64,000 nucleotides of DNA from Yoonia sp. (GCF_030731595.1 NZ_JANQTS010000082.1:1-64000), one strand, 5' to 3'; shown: positions 1 to 10,473, counted from the stretch's first letter. Program-made: numbers and translations. Notes: a model not told the origin generated them from the letters alone.

Positions 1-104
1 CTGGATGGATATACAGGTCACTTATGCAGGTTTACTCTGGTGTCATCCCTGTCGGCGCGGCAATTCCGCACTAAGTTCGGACCACATGCAACGATGGAAG
101 TGCA

Positions 105-776
105 ATGCTGATCCTGACCCATGACACTGTGCGCAACCCCGCGATTCTGGCCGTCAGGCAATTGCCGCGCAAGTTTTTCGGGCGCGTCACTGTCTGGCCC
201 AAAGGCAAGGTTGGCCTGCGGGGCATTGCGCGGATCGCCGTCGAGTTCCAGTGGGTGCGCTACACCGTGTCGCTCTTGCCGCTTGTGATGATTGGTTTGG
301 TCTGGAACGATCTGGCGATGCCTTTGGCGCAGGCGCCCATCTTGATGCTGGTCCTGATCTGGTGGGTTGAAATGCGGGTGTTGCGCGTGCCGAAATCCAA
401 GCGGGGCCAGATCATTGACGCAGCCGACGCAGAACGCGGGCTGGACCTTTTGCGCGTACAGGCCCGCGCGGTACTCACACAGATCGCCGCACTCCGGGAC
501 TTGCGCAGCGGCCAATTGCATCTTGTCGTCGAACAATCCGACTTGGGACTTTTTGCGCCCCTGACCTATGTCACGGTCCAGAGTGAAGACGGCCCCGCCG
601 TGCTGGCACTGACCCGCCAAGAGCGTGACATCATCGCGCAGGGTCTGTTTCAAGCGCCACTCGACGAAGGGCTGTTGCTGCGGATCAACCAGTCGCAAAA
701 CACCTTCCTGCGCGATATCACGCTTAATGCGCGCGGCGTGTCGGCCCATGCGCGGCTGGCGGCGGCGCTGGCCTGA
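105..776 (+). CDS. Hypothetical membrane protein with two N-terminal TM helices
   Basis: 223-aa ORF with hydrophobic segments (YTVSLLPLVMIGLVW, APILMLVLIWWV); no family recognised. Confidence 0.7.
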   Translation: MLILTHDTVRNPAILAVRQLPRKFFGRVTVWPKGKVGLRGIARIAVEFQWVRYTVSLLPLVMIGLVWNDLAMPLAQAPILMLVLIWWVEMRVLRVPKSKRGQIIDAADAERGLDLLRVQARAVLTQIAALRDLRSGQLHLVVEQSDLGLFAPLTYVTVQSEDGPAVLALTRQERDIIAQGLFQAPLDEGLLLRINQSQNTFLRDITLNARGVSAHARLAAALA

Positions 777-778
777 AC

Positions 779-2017
779 TTAATGCGACAGGTCGATCAAC
801 TGCCCAAAGGGCGCGGTTAGCGCCCCCGCATCCGGCACCGCCCAGATCACGCGCAACCCACGAGGCGGCGGCCCCGGATCGCCCTCCAGATCCGTCAGAA
901 TAACAAGAGCCGCAGCACCCAGATCGCGGGCCTCCTGTACGACAGGCACAAAGGCTGTCCCGCCACCGCGCGGTAAATCGGGCAAGCTGATCTGCGTCTG
1001 GCTTGGCTCAATCCGCGCGCGGTAGCGAATACCGTCATCAAACACCAAAAGGTGCAATTCCGCGCGCATCCGGCGGGTGATCCCCAGAACCTCGGCCCAG
1101 AAAAGCGCAAGCCGCGCGTCGTCGATACTGCCCGAGGCATCAAGTGCAACGGCAATCCGCGGCACATCGCTTAATGGCGAAGAACCCGGCTCGAACCCCG
1201 GTGATGGGCCACCGGACCGCGCGGCCTGTGCGGTCCCTGCCAGCCAGCGGCGCGAAGGACGGTGCGGGGCCACACGCGGGGCCACGGTGACCGCCCGCGT
1301 CAGGGTGCGCCGCAGGATCAGCTCCCACGGGGTGCGCGGTTGTGGAATATCGAAAACCGCGTGACCGATCAGACCGATCCCACGCCCCGCCTGCTGCCCG
1401 ACATCGACCGCGCGGGCCAGATTTTGCCGCCAACGCGCGTCTTGTTCCAGATCGCCCGCCGCGCCTTCGCCGTCTGCGGATGGCGCGACATCAGGATCAA
1501 AGCTGCGCTCTTGCGCATAGCCACGGGCCTTGTCCTGCGCCTTGCCTGCCCCGCCCTCGCCCGTCATCAGTGCAAAATAAAGCCGGTCGATATCCCATGT
1601 GGCCAGCGCCTCTTGTGGTGACAGATCCTGTTCCAAAGCTTCGGCCAGCAGACCCGTGAGAGTGACCGCAGGGCGTGGCAGCGCATACTCGGCCAGCAAC
1701 AGCGTTTCGTTCACAAGGGCATCGGCGGCAAGGTTGTAAAGTGCGGCATCAAAGCCACCCCCCAAGCGCGTTTGCAGGTGTGTCAGGCGCGCTGAATGGC
1801 GCAAGGCCACGTGCAGGATATGATGTGCCGCAACCCCGATCTGTTCGTGCCGTGCAAGTGTTTCGAAGTCCGGGCCATAGGAGATCGTGCTGCCATCGGT
1901 ACAGGTCGCATCCCCATCACGGTGGTCACACCAGAGCGACAAGGCGGCAAGCGCAGGGTCCGCCTCGACCAAGGCGCGCAAGGCCGGACTGGCACGTTTC
2001 GAATGCGCCGATGTCAC
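779..2017 (-). CDS. VWA-like / DUF2201-type putative metallopeptidase
   Basis: 412 aa; VWA-like C-terminus (IAVALDASGSIDD..); 4-nt overlap with upstream MoxR ATPase. Confidence 0.8.
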   Translation of the reverse strand: MTSAHSKRASPALRALVEADPALAALSLWCDHRDGDATCTDGSTISYGPDFETLARHEQIGVAAHHILHVALRHSARLTHLQTRLGGGFDAALYNLAADALVNETLLLAEYALPRPAVTLTGLLAEALEQDLSPQEALATWDIDRLYFALMTGEGGAGKAQDKARGYAQERSFDPDVAPSADGEGAAGDLEQDARWRQNLARAVDVGQQAGRGIGLIGHAVFDIPQPRTPWELILRRTLTRAVTVAPRVAPHRPSRRWLAGTAQAARSGGPSPGFEPGSSPLSDVPRIAVALDASGSIDDARLALFWAEVLGITRRMRAELHLLVFDDGIRYRARIEPSQTQISLPDLPRGGGTAFVPVVQEARDLGAAALVILTDLEGDPGPPPRGLRVIWAVPDAGALTAPFGQLIDLSH

Positions 2018-3132
2018 GCGAGCCCGCGTTGCTGGCGGTCGGCCACATAGGCAGCATAGGATTGTGAGGTGCGAAACGCCTCTTGCAGGTCGTGTTTGAG
2101 CGCCTTTTCAATCAGCAACTCAAACCCGTAGGTGCAAAGTTCACCCAAAGGAAGCGTCGCAAATTCCCGCCTGTCCTCGGTCTGGGCCAAGGTCCCAATA
2201 CCGGCCATGACGTCAATGACATCCGCCATGTGCGCTTTGTCGGCCAAAGTGACCAACGCATAGATCAAGGCCGTCAGACCATGCAAGCTGGCGGGGTACA
2301 TCGCGCCCCTCTGGGACGGTTTCGCCTCGAGCATCGCGGTCGCCTGAACCGATATGGCGACGTCTTCGGCAATCAGGATGAACTCGGCTGCGGGTGCTTC
2401 GCCCAAGGTGCCCGCCAGCAGGATATCGCGCAGCATCTTGTCCTGGACCGCATACATGATGGTGCTGGCCCGCGCCCAAGACCGGGGCGTGCAGGCAATC
2501 ATCTGCCCGCGCCGCAAGGTATCTTCGGTTGTTTCCAGCAGGTCGGGCCTTGTACGGATAAAGGCCGTCACCGCCGGGTGCAGACCATTTGGCACGGCAT
2601 AGCCTGTCAGCCAATCGGTGGCTGCCGCCCGGATCGACAGATGGATCAGCCGGTCCGACAGCGCCGTGCCCATCTCATAGGCAAGCGCGCCGTCCTCAAC
2701 CGCATTGCCGGCAGCCACGATAAAGGTTGTATCCGGCAGCCGATGCCGTCCGACGCGCCGCTCTTGCAGCAGACCGTAGACAGTGGGTTGGAGCGTCGGT
2801 GCAGCGGCCGTCAATTCGTCCAGAAACAGGATCGCGGGGGCTGCGGGATCATCGGGCAAATCCTCGGGGCGATACCAGACCGTGCGGCGTGTCTCGTGGT
2901 CATAAAACGGCAGGCCCCGCAGGTCCTGTGGTTCGATCGTTGTCAGGCGCAGATCAACCAGCTTGGCCCCGGTCTCGTTGGCCAATTGCTGCACGATATC
3001 CGTTTTGCCGATCCCCGGACGGCCATGCAGCATCCATGATGCGGTCATCGTGCCCGCTTTTTGTTCCGCATAGCCTAATCGCAAGGCCTCAAGCGCCTGC
3101 CCTGCCGAAATTGCCGTCGTATTCAGAGACAT
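2014..3132 (-). CDS. MoxR-family AAA+ ATPase
   Basis: Walker A-like GRPGIGKTD, Walker B ILFLDE; 372 aa; paired with VWA protein. Confidence 0.85.
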   Translation of the reverse strand: MSLNTTAISAGQALEALRLGYAEQKAGTMTASWMLHGRPGIGKTDIVQQLANETGAKLVDLRLTTIEPQDLRGLPFYDHETRRTVWYRPEDLPDDPAAPAILFLDELTAAAPTLQPTVYGLLQERRVGRHRLPDTTFIVAAGNAVEDGALAYEMGTALSDRLIHLSIRAAATDWLTGYAVPNGLHPAVTAFIRTRPDLLETTEDTLRRGQMIACTPRSWARASTIMYAVQDKMLRDILLAGTLGEAPAAEFILIAEDVAISVQATAMLEAKPSQRGAMYPASLHGLTALIYALVTLADKAHMADVIDVMAGIGTLAQTEDRREFATLPLGELCTYGFELLIEKALKHDLQEAFRTSQSYAAYVADRQQRGLA

Positions 3133-3244
3133 GTGCCACGCCCTTGTTTCCTCGTCAGGTAACTAGCCTAACTGGCCTTGAGGACAACAGTCGCTTGTTT
3201 CCAATCCGAAGCGCACTGTGCGTGCAGCCTTGCGGATGCGCCAA

Positions 3245-4741
3245 TCACGCCCGGCGTGCGATCCAAAGACGCTTGATGCCGGGAGAAAGCGACCACAGGA
3301 TGAAAACCAACGCCAAACCCAAGATGGTCCCGCTGATGGGGCGGGTAAAAAACACGGTCCAGTCCTGCTGGGCGTTTGCCATGGATGTGAGGAAGTAACG
3401 CTCTGCCAGAGGGCCAAGGATCACGCCAAGCACCAAAGGTGCCGATGGAAAACCGACCCGCTTCATCCCCCAGCCCAGCACGCCGAAGGCAAGGCAGACA
3501 TAGACGTCAAAGATGTTATTGCGCACCCCGAATGCACCCACAACGCTCAGCACGATGATGAAGGCGGCAAGGATCGCGGGCGGTGTGCGCATCAAGGTCG
3601 AGAACAGTTGCGCCACGCCGATACCTGCAAAAATCATCAAGATATTGGCAATGATCATGGCGGCAAAAATCGTATAGACCATTGTCGGGTCCATTATGAA
3701 CAACAGCGGCCCCGGGCTGACGCCATGCAGCATCATGGCCGCCAGCATGATCGCGGTTGCCGCACTGCCCGGAATACCCAGCGTCAAGAGTGGAACCATA
3801 GCCGCACCCGTTGTCGCATTCTTGGCAGCCTCGGGAGCCGCCAGTCCTTCTTCGACACCGGTACCAAAGTCTTTGCCCCGTTTGGAAACCTGCTTTTCAA
3901 TGCCATAGGCGATGACCGCGCCCGGCGTGGCCCCTGCACCGGGGATCATGCCGATCAGACAGCCGATCCCCGTGCCCCTTGCTATGGCACCCTTTACGTT
4001 CAGGATGTCGCGAAAGCTGGCGCCGATTGCCTTGCCTTGGGACTTCTTTGGCCGCAGGTCCCTGTTGGTTGCCAGTAGATCCACCACTTCGCCAATCGCG
4101 AACAGGCCGATCATCACCACGACAAAACGAATGCCGCTTTCCATTTCGGGCACGCCGAAACTGAAACGCGCCTGCCCGTAAAGCGGATCAACACCCACGG
4201 TGCCCACGACGATACCCAATAGCAAGGAAACCATCGTAATCACCGGCTGGTCCTTGGCAATCGCGATGACGCTGACAAGGCCGAGAATGGTGGCTGCAAA
4301 AAATTCAGGTTGCGAGAACTTCAGCGCAAAGCTTGCAAATGGGGCCGACAGGAACGCCAGCACCAGAGCGCTGACCAAGCCGCCTGTCGCAGAAGCGGTC
4401 ACGGCAATCGTCAGGGCGCGTTTCGCTTCGCCCCGCTTGGTCATGGGGTATCCGTCCCATGTGGCAGGCAAAGAAGCGGGCGTCCCCGGCACATTGATCA
4501 AAATGGCCGAGATCGAGCCGCCAAAGACACCGCCCACATATATGCCGCCCAAAAACAGCATGGATTGGGTCGGCTCCATCACATAGGTAAAGGGCAAGGC
4601 CATCGCCATGGCGTTCACGAACGAGATGCCGGGCAAGGCCCCCGCGACAACGCCCACCAACAGGCCCGTGACAATCGTCATGAACGACCAGAATTGGAAT
4701 GCGGCCAGAAATCCGCCGCCCAGTAGATCTAACGCAGCCAT
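3245..4741 (-). CDS. Tripartite tricarboxylate transporter large permease (TctA family)
   Basis: 498 aa multi-TM, GxxPGxGAT motifs (IPGAGATPGAVIAYG); followed by TctB and TctC-like genes. Confidence 0.9.
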   Translation of the reverse strand: MAALDLLGGGFLAAFQFWSFMTIVTGLLVGVVAGALPGISFVNAMAMALPFTYVMEPTQSMLFLGGIYVGGVFGGSISAILINVPGTPASLPATWDGYPMTKRGEAKRALTIAVTASATGGLVSALVLAFLSAPFASFALKFSQPEFFAATILGLVSVIAIAKDQPVITMVSLLLGIVVGTVGVDPLYGQARFSFGVPEMESGIRFVVVMIGLFAIGEVVDLLATNRDLRPKKSQGKAIGASFRDILNVKGAIARGTGIGCLIGMIPGAGATPGAVIAYGIEKQVSKRGKDFGTGVEEGLAAPEAAKNATTGAAMVPLLTLGIPGSAATAIMLAAMMLHGVSPGPLLFIMDPTMVYTIFAAMIIANILMIFAGIGVAQLFSTLMRTPPAILAAFIIVLSVVGAFGVRNNIFDVYVCLAFGVLGWGMKRVGFPSAPLVLGVILGPLAERYFLTSMANAQQDWTVFFTRPISGTILGLALVFILWSLSPGIKRLWIARRA

Positions 4742-4756
4742 CAGGTTTCCAATCCG

Positions 4757-5347
4757 CTAGTAAATCCCGGTCGCCCGCAGCAACCAGATACTGAAATTAT
4801 CAAAAACGCCAGCGCCGCGCGGCAAGGGCATCAGCGCCAATCCCATGAACAGCCACAACAGCGCGATGGTCCCGATCAGGGTCACCGGCACGACGACAAG
4901 CAGGTTACGCAGCCCGCCGAAAAGGCACCAGACCAGGATAAAGATCGCAGTGGCCGTGGCAAAACCGATCTTGGGCAGAAGCCAGCCATAGGCCACGATC
5001 ATGATCAGCCCGATGATCGCTTTGCCGAAATGATAGGGCGTGTCTTCGACAGGAATGGACAGTGTCGGCTTGCGGCCCGCAGCACTCAGCACCCAGATGT
5101 CGCGCGCGATCCAGAGGGCCGCGAAAACCGCCATACCCATCAGCATCGCGCGCGGCCATGCAGCAGGGCCAAGGCCGACCCGGCTTGCCGTTTGATCGCT
5201 TTGAAACATGTGACCCGGCAAGACAAGTGCCAGCACCAAAAGCGCCAAAGGTATCAGCGTCGGCAAAAGACGGAGGAAACCGGGAGGGATACCCCTCCCG
5301 GCCTGTGGCATCTGGCCAAGGTCTTGATTTGGTTTTGCAGACGCCAT
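4757..5347 (-). CDS. Tripartite tricarboxylate transporter small permease (TctB family)
   Basis: 196 aa, 4 TM segments, between TctA and TctC genes. Confidence 0.85.
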   Translation of the reverse strand: MASAKPNQDLGQMPQAGRGIPPGFLRLLPTLIPLALLVLALVLPGHMFQSDQTASRVGLGPAAWPRAMLMGMAVFAALWIARDIWVLSAAGRKPTLSIPVEDTPYHFGKAIIGLIMIVAYGWLLPKIGFATATAIFILVWCLFGGLRNLLVVVPVTLIGTIALLWLFMGLALMPLPRGAGVFDNFSIWLLRATGIY

Positions 5348-5362
5348 TGATCCCGCCCCCGC

Positions 5363-6316
5363 CTAGTTGGCGAGTTGTGCCGCGATCAGATCGCGGAAGT
5401 CGCTGACCATGGCTTGCGCAGCGTCGCCCGTCACAGGCGTGATGCAAGAGTAGGTCTTGGTGCAGAAAGCTTTCCACTCATCCGATGCGGTTGCTGTTGC
5501 AACTGCTTCCGACAGTTTGGCGACAATATCTGCGGGCGTCCCAGCGGCCACAGCGATGGTGCGGTAGTTATCAAGGCCCGAGATATCGATGCCAAGCTCG
5601 GCCGATGTCGGCACATCCGGAAACTCTGGATGCCGCTCTGCTGCGAAAACGACGACCGGAACAAGCTGGCCCGCCTGCACAAACTGCGCCACATCGCCGG
5701 GCTCTTCATAGATCGCGGCTGTATGCCCGCCGATGGGGGACGCATAGCGCTCTGCGGGGGCCTGGAATGGTACGTTCTCCATCTGGATGCCCGCATTCGC
5801 CAAAAGCTTGAGCGTCACATCGTCCTGCGTGCCATAGCCTGAAGTGGCGACCGTGATGGCACCGGGATTGCCTCTGGCAAACTCGAACAGCGCCTCTGCT
5901 GTTTGATGCGCGCCGCTGGACGGCACAAACAGGAACGAGGGCGAGCTTTGCACGACCGCGATGACTTCAAAGTCTTCAGGCTTGTTGTCGCCCAGACCAG
6001 AGGCCCAGGACGCGACAGTCAGCGAAATCAGCGTGCCCATCGTATAGCCGTCCGCAGGGTTGGTGCGCAGCTGTGTCAGCCCCGCATTGCCCGAAGCACC
6101 GCCGACGTTGGACACAGGAATGGACACGCCCAGCGGCCCTTCCATCAGTTGGGCCATTGTGCGACCCATCAGATCCGCACCACCGCCCGGACCGAATGTC
6201 ACGATCAGCTCGACCGGACGGTCAGGATAGCCCTGGGCCATTGCGGTTCCGCCCATGGCCATTGCACCCATCAGCAGCGTCGCGCCCAGTGTTGTCTTGT
6301 TCAGTAGAGTCTTCAT
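5363..6316 (-). CDS. Tripartite tricarboxylate transporter substrate-binding protein (TctC/Bug family)
   Basis: Signal peptide MKTLLNKTTLGATLLMGAMAMGGTAMAQ; YPDRPVELIVTFGPGGGADLMGR. Start moved inside the ORF to ATG at 6316. Confidence 0.9.
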   Translation of the reverse strand: MKTLLNKTTLGATLLMGAMAMGGTAMAQGYPDRPVELIVTFGPGGGADLMGRTMAQLMEGPLGVSIPVSNVGGASGNAGLTQLRTNPADGYTMGTLISLTVASWASGLGDNKPEDFEVIAVVQSSPSFLFVPSSGAHQTAEALFEFARGNPGAITVATSGYGTQDDVTLKLLANAGIQMENVPFQAPAERYASPIGGHTAAIYEEPGDVAQFVQAGQLVPVVVFAAERHPEFPDVPTSAELGIDISGLDNYRTIAVAAGTPADIVAKLSEAVATATASDEWKAFCTKTYSCITPVTGDAAQAMVSDFRDLIAAQLAN

Positions 6317-6414
6317 GTCTTCCTCCCGTTTATGGTTTGTGACCCGGATTCTTGACCTTCCCGGGGCCTTTCGTTTTGCGGCCTCCCCCTCCTCCAAGGG
6401 ATGAACCGCGTCAT

Positions 6415-7938
6415 TTAAGCTGTCATTTCAGCCAGCCTTAATCGTTGGATTTTGCCCGACGGTCCTTTGGGCAATTCGTCCATGATATGAACGACGTCAG
6501 GGCATTTGAATTTGCCCAGCTTTTGCAAGCACAGCGCCACAAGCTCGGATTGCAAGACCGTGGCACCGTCACGCAGTTTCACAGCAGCTTCGACCCTTTC
6601 GCCGTAACTGGCGCAATGGCGGGCGAATGCCGCAGCCTCGACCACATCAGGATGGGAATAAAGCGCCTCGTCAACCTCGCGGGGTGCGATGTTCTCGCCA
6701 CCTTTGATGATCAGTTCTTTCAGACGCCCCGTGACAAAAACATATCCATCCGCGTCCATCTTCCCCAGATCGCCCGTGCGCAGCCATCCTGCCTCTGTAA
6801 AGGTGGCCTGCGTCGCTTCGGGGTTCTTGTAATATTCCCGCATGACGTTTGGCCCGCGGATCACGATCTCGCCCTCGGTCCCGCAGGGCACGGGCTTGAG
6901 GTCGGATGACAGGATCGCAACCGCATTGCCGTATGCCTTGCCGGGCGATCCGATCTTGCGCAACCCGGGCGGCAAGGGGTTGGACAGGATTTGCGCAGCG
7001 GTTTCGGTCAACCCCATCGTTTCGATGATCGGGATGCCAAAGCGCGTCTCGAATGCAGAGTGCGTTTCAACGGCAAGTGCCGCCGAGGCCGAACGGCCAA
7101 ACCTGATCCGTGCCTTGGTCGCTGCATCAGGGTCGGTTTCTCCGTGCAACAGGTGCGAAATGATCGTTGGCACTACCGAAAACCATGTGATGTCATGTGC
7201 CGCACAGGTCTTCCAGAACCGGCTGGCCGAGAATTTTTCGCAGACAACCACCGATCCGCCAGAGATCAGTGGCCCCATCACGGTTACGCAGAGCCCGTTG
7301 ATATGGTAGATCGGCAGCACGCAGAGGGCGCGGTCCTTATCCGTCAGGTGATGGGCCAAAGTCGTTGTCCAGCCGCCCGCCAGCAGGCTGGCATGGGTGT
7401 GCAACACGCCTTTGGGCCGCCCTGTCGTGCCGGATGTATACATCAGCATCGCATCATCCTGTGATGCCAGATCACACAGGGTCCCCGATGGCGTGCCTTC
7501 CGGCCAGTCGATTGCATCGCTGACGACAATGCGCCGCCCTTTGACGGGATGGGCCGCAGCGGCACCTGCGTACAAGTCCTGCTGTGCGGCCCCTACCAAG
7601 ACCACCTGCGCATCGGAATGCGTCAGGGCATAGCCCATCGCCTCCGCCCCTGCCCCGAGGTTGATCAGCGCCGTGCGAAAGCCGCCATAAAGCACACCGA
7701 ACAGGCACAGAATGCCGGGCCTGCCATTGGGCAACATCAGCGCGACACTTTCGCCTTTGGCCAGACCCAGACCGGACAGCTTGCCAGCGATTTCAGCCGC
7801 TGACCTGCGCAACTCCGCCCATGTGAGCGGCTCTGCATCAAGGAAATAGTGGCTTATTTCTGCGCCCTGCCCGTCAGCGCGGGCATCAAGCCAGCTGCGC
7901 ACCGTACCTGTCGGCGGAGATGCGGTCACTTGCGTCAT
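6415..7938 (-). CDS. AMP-forming acyl-CoA ligase, candidate sulfoacetate-CoA ligase (SauT-like)
   Basis: ANL motifs YTSGTTGRPKGV, GWLRTGDLGKMDADGY; ATGA overlap with the acylating aldehyde dehydrogenase gene. Confidence 0.8.
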   Translation of the reverse strand: MTQVTASPPTGTVRSWLDARADGQGAEISHYFLDAEPLTWAELRRSAAEIAGKLSGLGLAKGESVALMLPNGRPGILCLFGVLYGGFRTALINLGAGAEAMGYALTHSDAQVVLVGAAQQDLYAGAAAAHPVKGRRIVVSDAIDWPEGTPSGTLCDLASQDDAMLMYTSGTTGRPKGVLHTHASLLAGGWTTTLAHHLTDKDRALCVLPIYHINGLCVTVMGPLISGGSVVVCEKFSASRFWKTCAAHDITWFSVVPTIISHLLHGETDPDAATKARIRFGRSASAALAVETHSAFETRFGIPIIETMGLTETAAQILSNPLPPGLRKIGSPGKAYGNAVAILSSDLKPVPCGTEGEIVIRGPNVMREYYKNPEATQATFTEAGWLRTGDLGKMDADGYVFVTGRLKELIIKGGENIAPREVDEALYSHPDVVEAAAFARHCASYGERVEAAVKLRDGATVLQSELVALCLQKLGKFKCPDVVHIMDELPKGPSGKIQRLRLAEMTA

Positions 7939-9344
7939 TTTCCCGCCTCGGCCCAATAGGACCCAAAGATCGCATCAAGGCCGGGTTCGCGCGACGGGAT
8001 CGGGCGGACCACCTTGGTGCGCTGCATGAAATGCCGCCAATGCAAATTGTCGTCGATCGAATTGCCGCCCCAGCTGCCGCATCCCATCGACAGGGAAAAC
8101 GGCAAGCCGTTCTCGAACGACCCGCCGGTGGCAAAAGTATGGGCCTGATTGACGATCACCCGGCAGGTCGGCATGTGCCGCCCAAGATCTGTCGGACGGT
8201 CCGGGTCCGTCGTGTGCAAGCCAATCGAATGGCCCGCACCCTGATAGGCCAAGACCCGCTTTGTGATGGCAACCGCATCGTCATAATCGCGCGCCCGATA
8301 AAGGGCCACCACACGGCTGAGTTTTTCACCCGACAAGGGATGATCCGGGCCGATGCCATCTGTTTCAACTGCGATAAATCTGGTTCCCGCAGGCACAGAG
8401 CCCGCAAGCCCCAGCTTGTCGATCATGACATCCGCATCCTTGGCGATCACGTCACGGTTCAGGTGGCCATGCGGCCAAAGCTTTGCGATGATGCCTGCCG
8501 CCTGCGCATCGGGCACCAATGCGCCCCCTTCTTTGGACATGGCCGCAACAAATGCGTCATAGACTGCATCGACGACCACAAGCGCGTTTTCCGACGAACA
8601 AGAGGTGGCATTGTCGAACGTCTTGGAGGCCGCAATCTTTGCCGCCGCCAGCGCAAGATCGGCGGTTTCATCGACGATCACGGTGACATTGCCCGCGCCC
8701 ACACCGATAGCCGGCGTCCCGCTGGAATAGGCACGGCGGACATTGTCCTGACTGCCCGTGACCACGGCTAGGTCGGCCAGTTCCAGCAAACGCTGGGTGT
8801 CGGCTTTTGTCCCCGGCGGCGGGATCATCTGCACAAGGCGTTTGTCTTCGCCGATCTTGTCGAATTCCGCGTGGATAAACTCCAGCAGCATCACACAACA
8901 GGCAACACCCTTGGGTGAGGGTGACAGAATGATCGCATTACCGCATTTCAGCGCGTTGATGACATTGTTGGCAGGCGTGGCCGCAGGGTTGGTCGAGGGA
9001 ACCACGGCCCCGATGACACCAAGCGGTCGGGCAATTTCTGTCACCCCTGTGGCGGGGTCGTCGGATACGATGCCAAAGGTCTGCGCACCCGCAATATCGC
9101 GCATCAGGCCAAGCGTCTTGCGGTGGTTCTTGGTGATCTTGTCAGGCACATTCCCAAGACCTGTGGTCTGCACCGCAAGCTCTGCCAGCATCCGGTTGCG
9201 CGCAGGTTCCATAATCGCCCAAGCCGCTGCCTGTGCGGCACGGTCATAGCGCGCCTGACTGCCCTCTGCCTCATAAAGGGCCTGTGCTGCGCGGGCGTCG
9301 GCGATCAGGGCATCCACGGGGCTAGGATCGGCAGAAGTCAACAT
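7935..9344 (-). CDS. CoA-acylating aldehyde dehydrogenase, candidate sulfoacetaldehyde dehydrogenase (SauS-like)
   Basis: AdhE/EutE-type ALDH features (STNPAATPANNVINALKCGNAIILSPSPKG, FDNATSCSSENALVV); operon context. Confidence 0.75.
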   Translation of the reverse strand: MLTSADPSPVDALIADARAAQALYEAEGSQARYDRAAQAAAWAIMEPARNRMLAELAVQTTGLGNVPDKITKNHRKTLGLMRDIAGAQTFGIVSDDPATGVTEIARPLGVIGAVVPSTNPAATPANNVINALKCGNAIILSPSPKGVACCVMLLEFIHAEFDKIGEDKRLVQMIPPPGTKADTQRLLELADLAVVTGSQDNVRRAYSSGTPAIGVGAGNVTVIVDETADLALAAAKIAASKTFDNATSCSSENALVVVDAVYDAFVAAMSKEGGALVPDAQAAGIIAKLWPHGHLNRDVIAKDADVMIDKLGLAGSVPAGTRFIAVETDGIGPDHPLSGEKLSRVVALYRARDYDDAVAITKRVLAYQGAGHSIGLHTTDPDRPTDLGRHMPTCRVIVNQAHTFATGGSFENGLPFSLSMGCGSWGGNSIDDNLHWRHFMQRTKVVRPIPSREPGLDAIFGSYWAEAGK

Positions 9345-9441
9345 TCAAAACCTTTATTGTCGGTTGGCATCAATGAACGCTAAGCCATGAAAATAGTATT
9401 GCAAATGTTTTCATAAAATCGCAGACTCGTGCCGAATTATC

Positions 9442-10473
9442 ATGAAAAAACAAGCGTATAAAGTTGATATCACCTCTGTGGCCAAGGCCGCTGGCGTTTC
9501 TGCGGCCACAGTCTCGCGGGTGATGAATCACCCTGATCTGGTCAATCCCGCAACGCGCAAAAAGGTCGAAACCGCGATCCGCAAGACCGGCTATATCCGC
9601 AACCGCGCGGCACAGGCGATGCACGGGCGGCGCAGCGCGACACTGGGGCTTGTGGTACCGACGGTGAACTATTCGATCTTTGCGGAACTGGTGCAATCCT
9701 TCAATGATGCGGTCACCGATCTGGGCTTTACCCTCCTGCTGGCCACACATGGGTATGACCTCAAGGCCGAATATCAGGTCCTGCGCAAACTGCTGGAACA
9801 TCGCGTCGACGGGATCGCCCTGATCGGCCTTGATCACAGCGACGATACCTACAGGCTTCTGGCCTCTCAGGATGTGCCTGTCGTCGCGGTCTGGAGCTAT
9901 TCCGAAACCTCACCCCTGTCCTGCATCGGTGCGGACAACCGCGAGGCGGGGCGTCTGGCGGCAGAGCATCTTTTGTCGCTGGGCCATCAGCGCATCGGTT
10001 TCATCTTTCCGCCGACCGATGAGAATGATCGCGCGCGCGGACGCCTGCAAGCCGTCCAATCCGTGTTCGAGGACGCAGGAATCACAATCCCTGATACGTG
10101 GTCAGTGCAGTCTCTTTATAGCATCGCGCAAGCCAAAGCCGCCTGCCTGGAGCTTTTGGGGCGCGAACAGGGACTGACAGCGCTGGTTTGCGGCAACGAC
10201 ATCATTGCACAGGGTGCGATATCAGGCGCGATGCAACGCGGGCTGCGGGTTCCGCAGGACCTGTCGATCATCGGGATCGGTGATTTTGCGGGCTCTGCGG
10301 ATATCTATCCCGCCTTGTCGACGGTCCATATTCCGGCACAAGAAATCGGTGCGCAGGCGGGCCGGTATCTTGTCGAACGTATCGCTGATTTCGATGCCAA
10401 GGATATCGTCAGGTGCAAGATCGAAGTCACCCTCAAACTGCGCGAAACGACCGCACCTCTTGTCGCGAAGTGA
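9442..10473 (+). CDS. LacI-family transcriptional regulator
   Basis: N-terminal LacI HTH (DITSVAKAAGVSAATVSRVMNHPDLVNPATRKKV) plus periplasmic-binding-like domain; divergent from the sauS-like gene. Confidence 0.92.
   Translation: MKKQAYKVDITSVAKAAGVSAATVSRVMNHPDLVNPATRKKVETAIRKTGYIRNRAAQAMHGRRSATLGLVVPTVNYSIFAELVQSFNDAVTDLGFTLLLATHGYDLKAEYQVLRKLLEHRVDGIALIGLDHSDDTYRLLASQDVPVVAVWSYSETSPLSCIGADNREAGRLAAEHLLSLGHQRIGFIFPPTDENDRARGRLQAVQSVFEDAGITIPDTWSVQSLYSIAQAKAACLELLGREQGLTALVCGNDIIAQGAISGAMQRGLRVPQDLSIIGIGDFAGSADIYPALSTVHIPAQEIGAQAGRYLVERIADFDAKDIVRCKIEVTLKLRETTAPLVAK

Noticed and set aside
18-749. 243-aa - strand ORF at left edge
   Set aside because: Overlaps the more plausible TM-containing ORF 105-776; composition typical of antisense frames.
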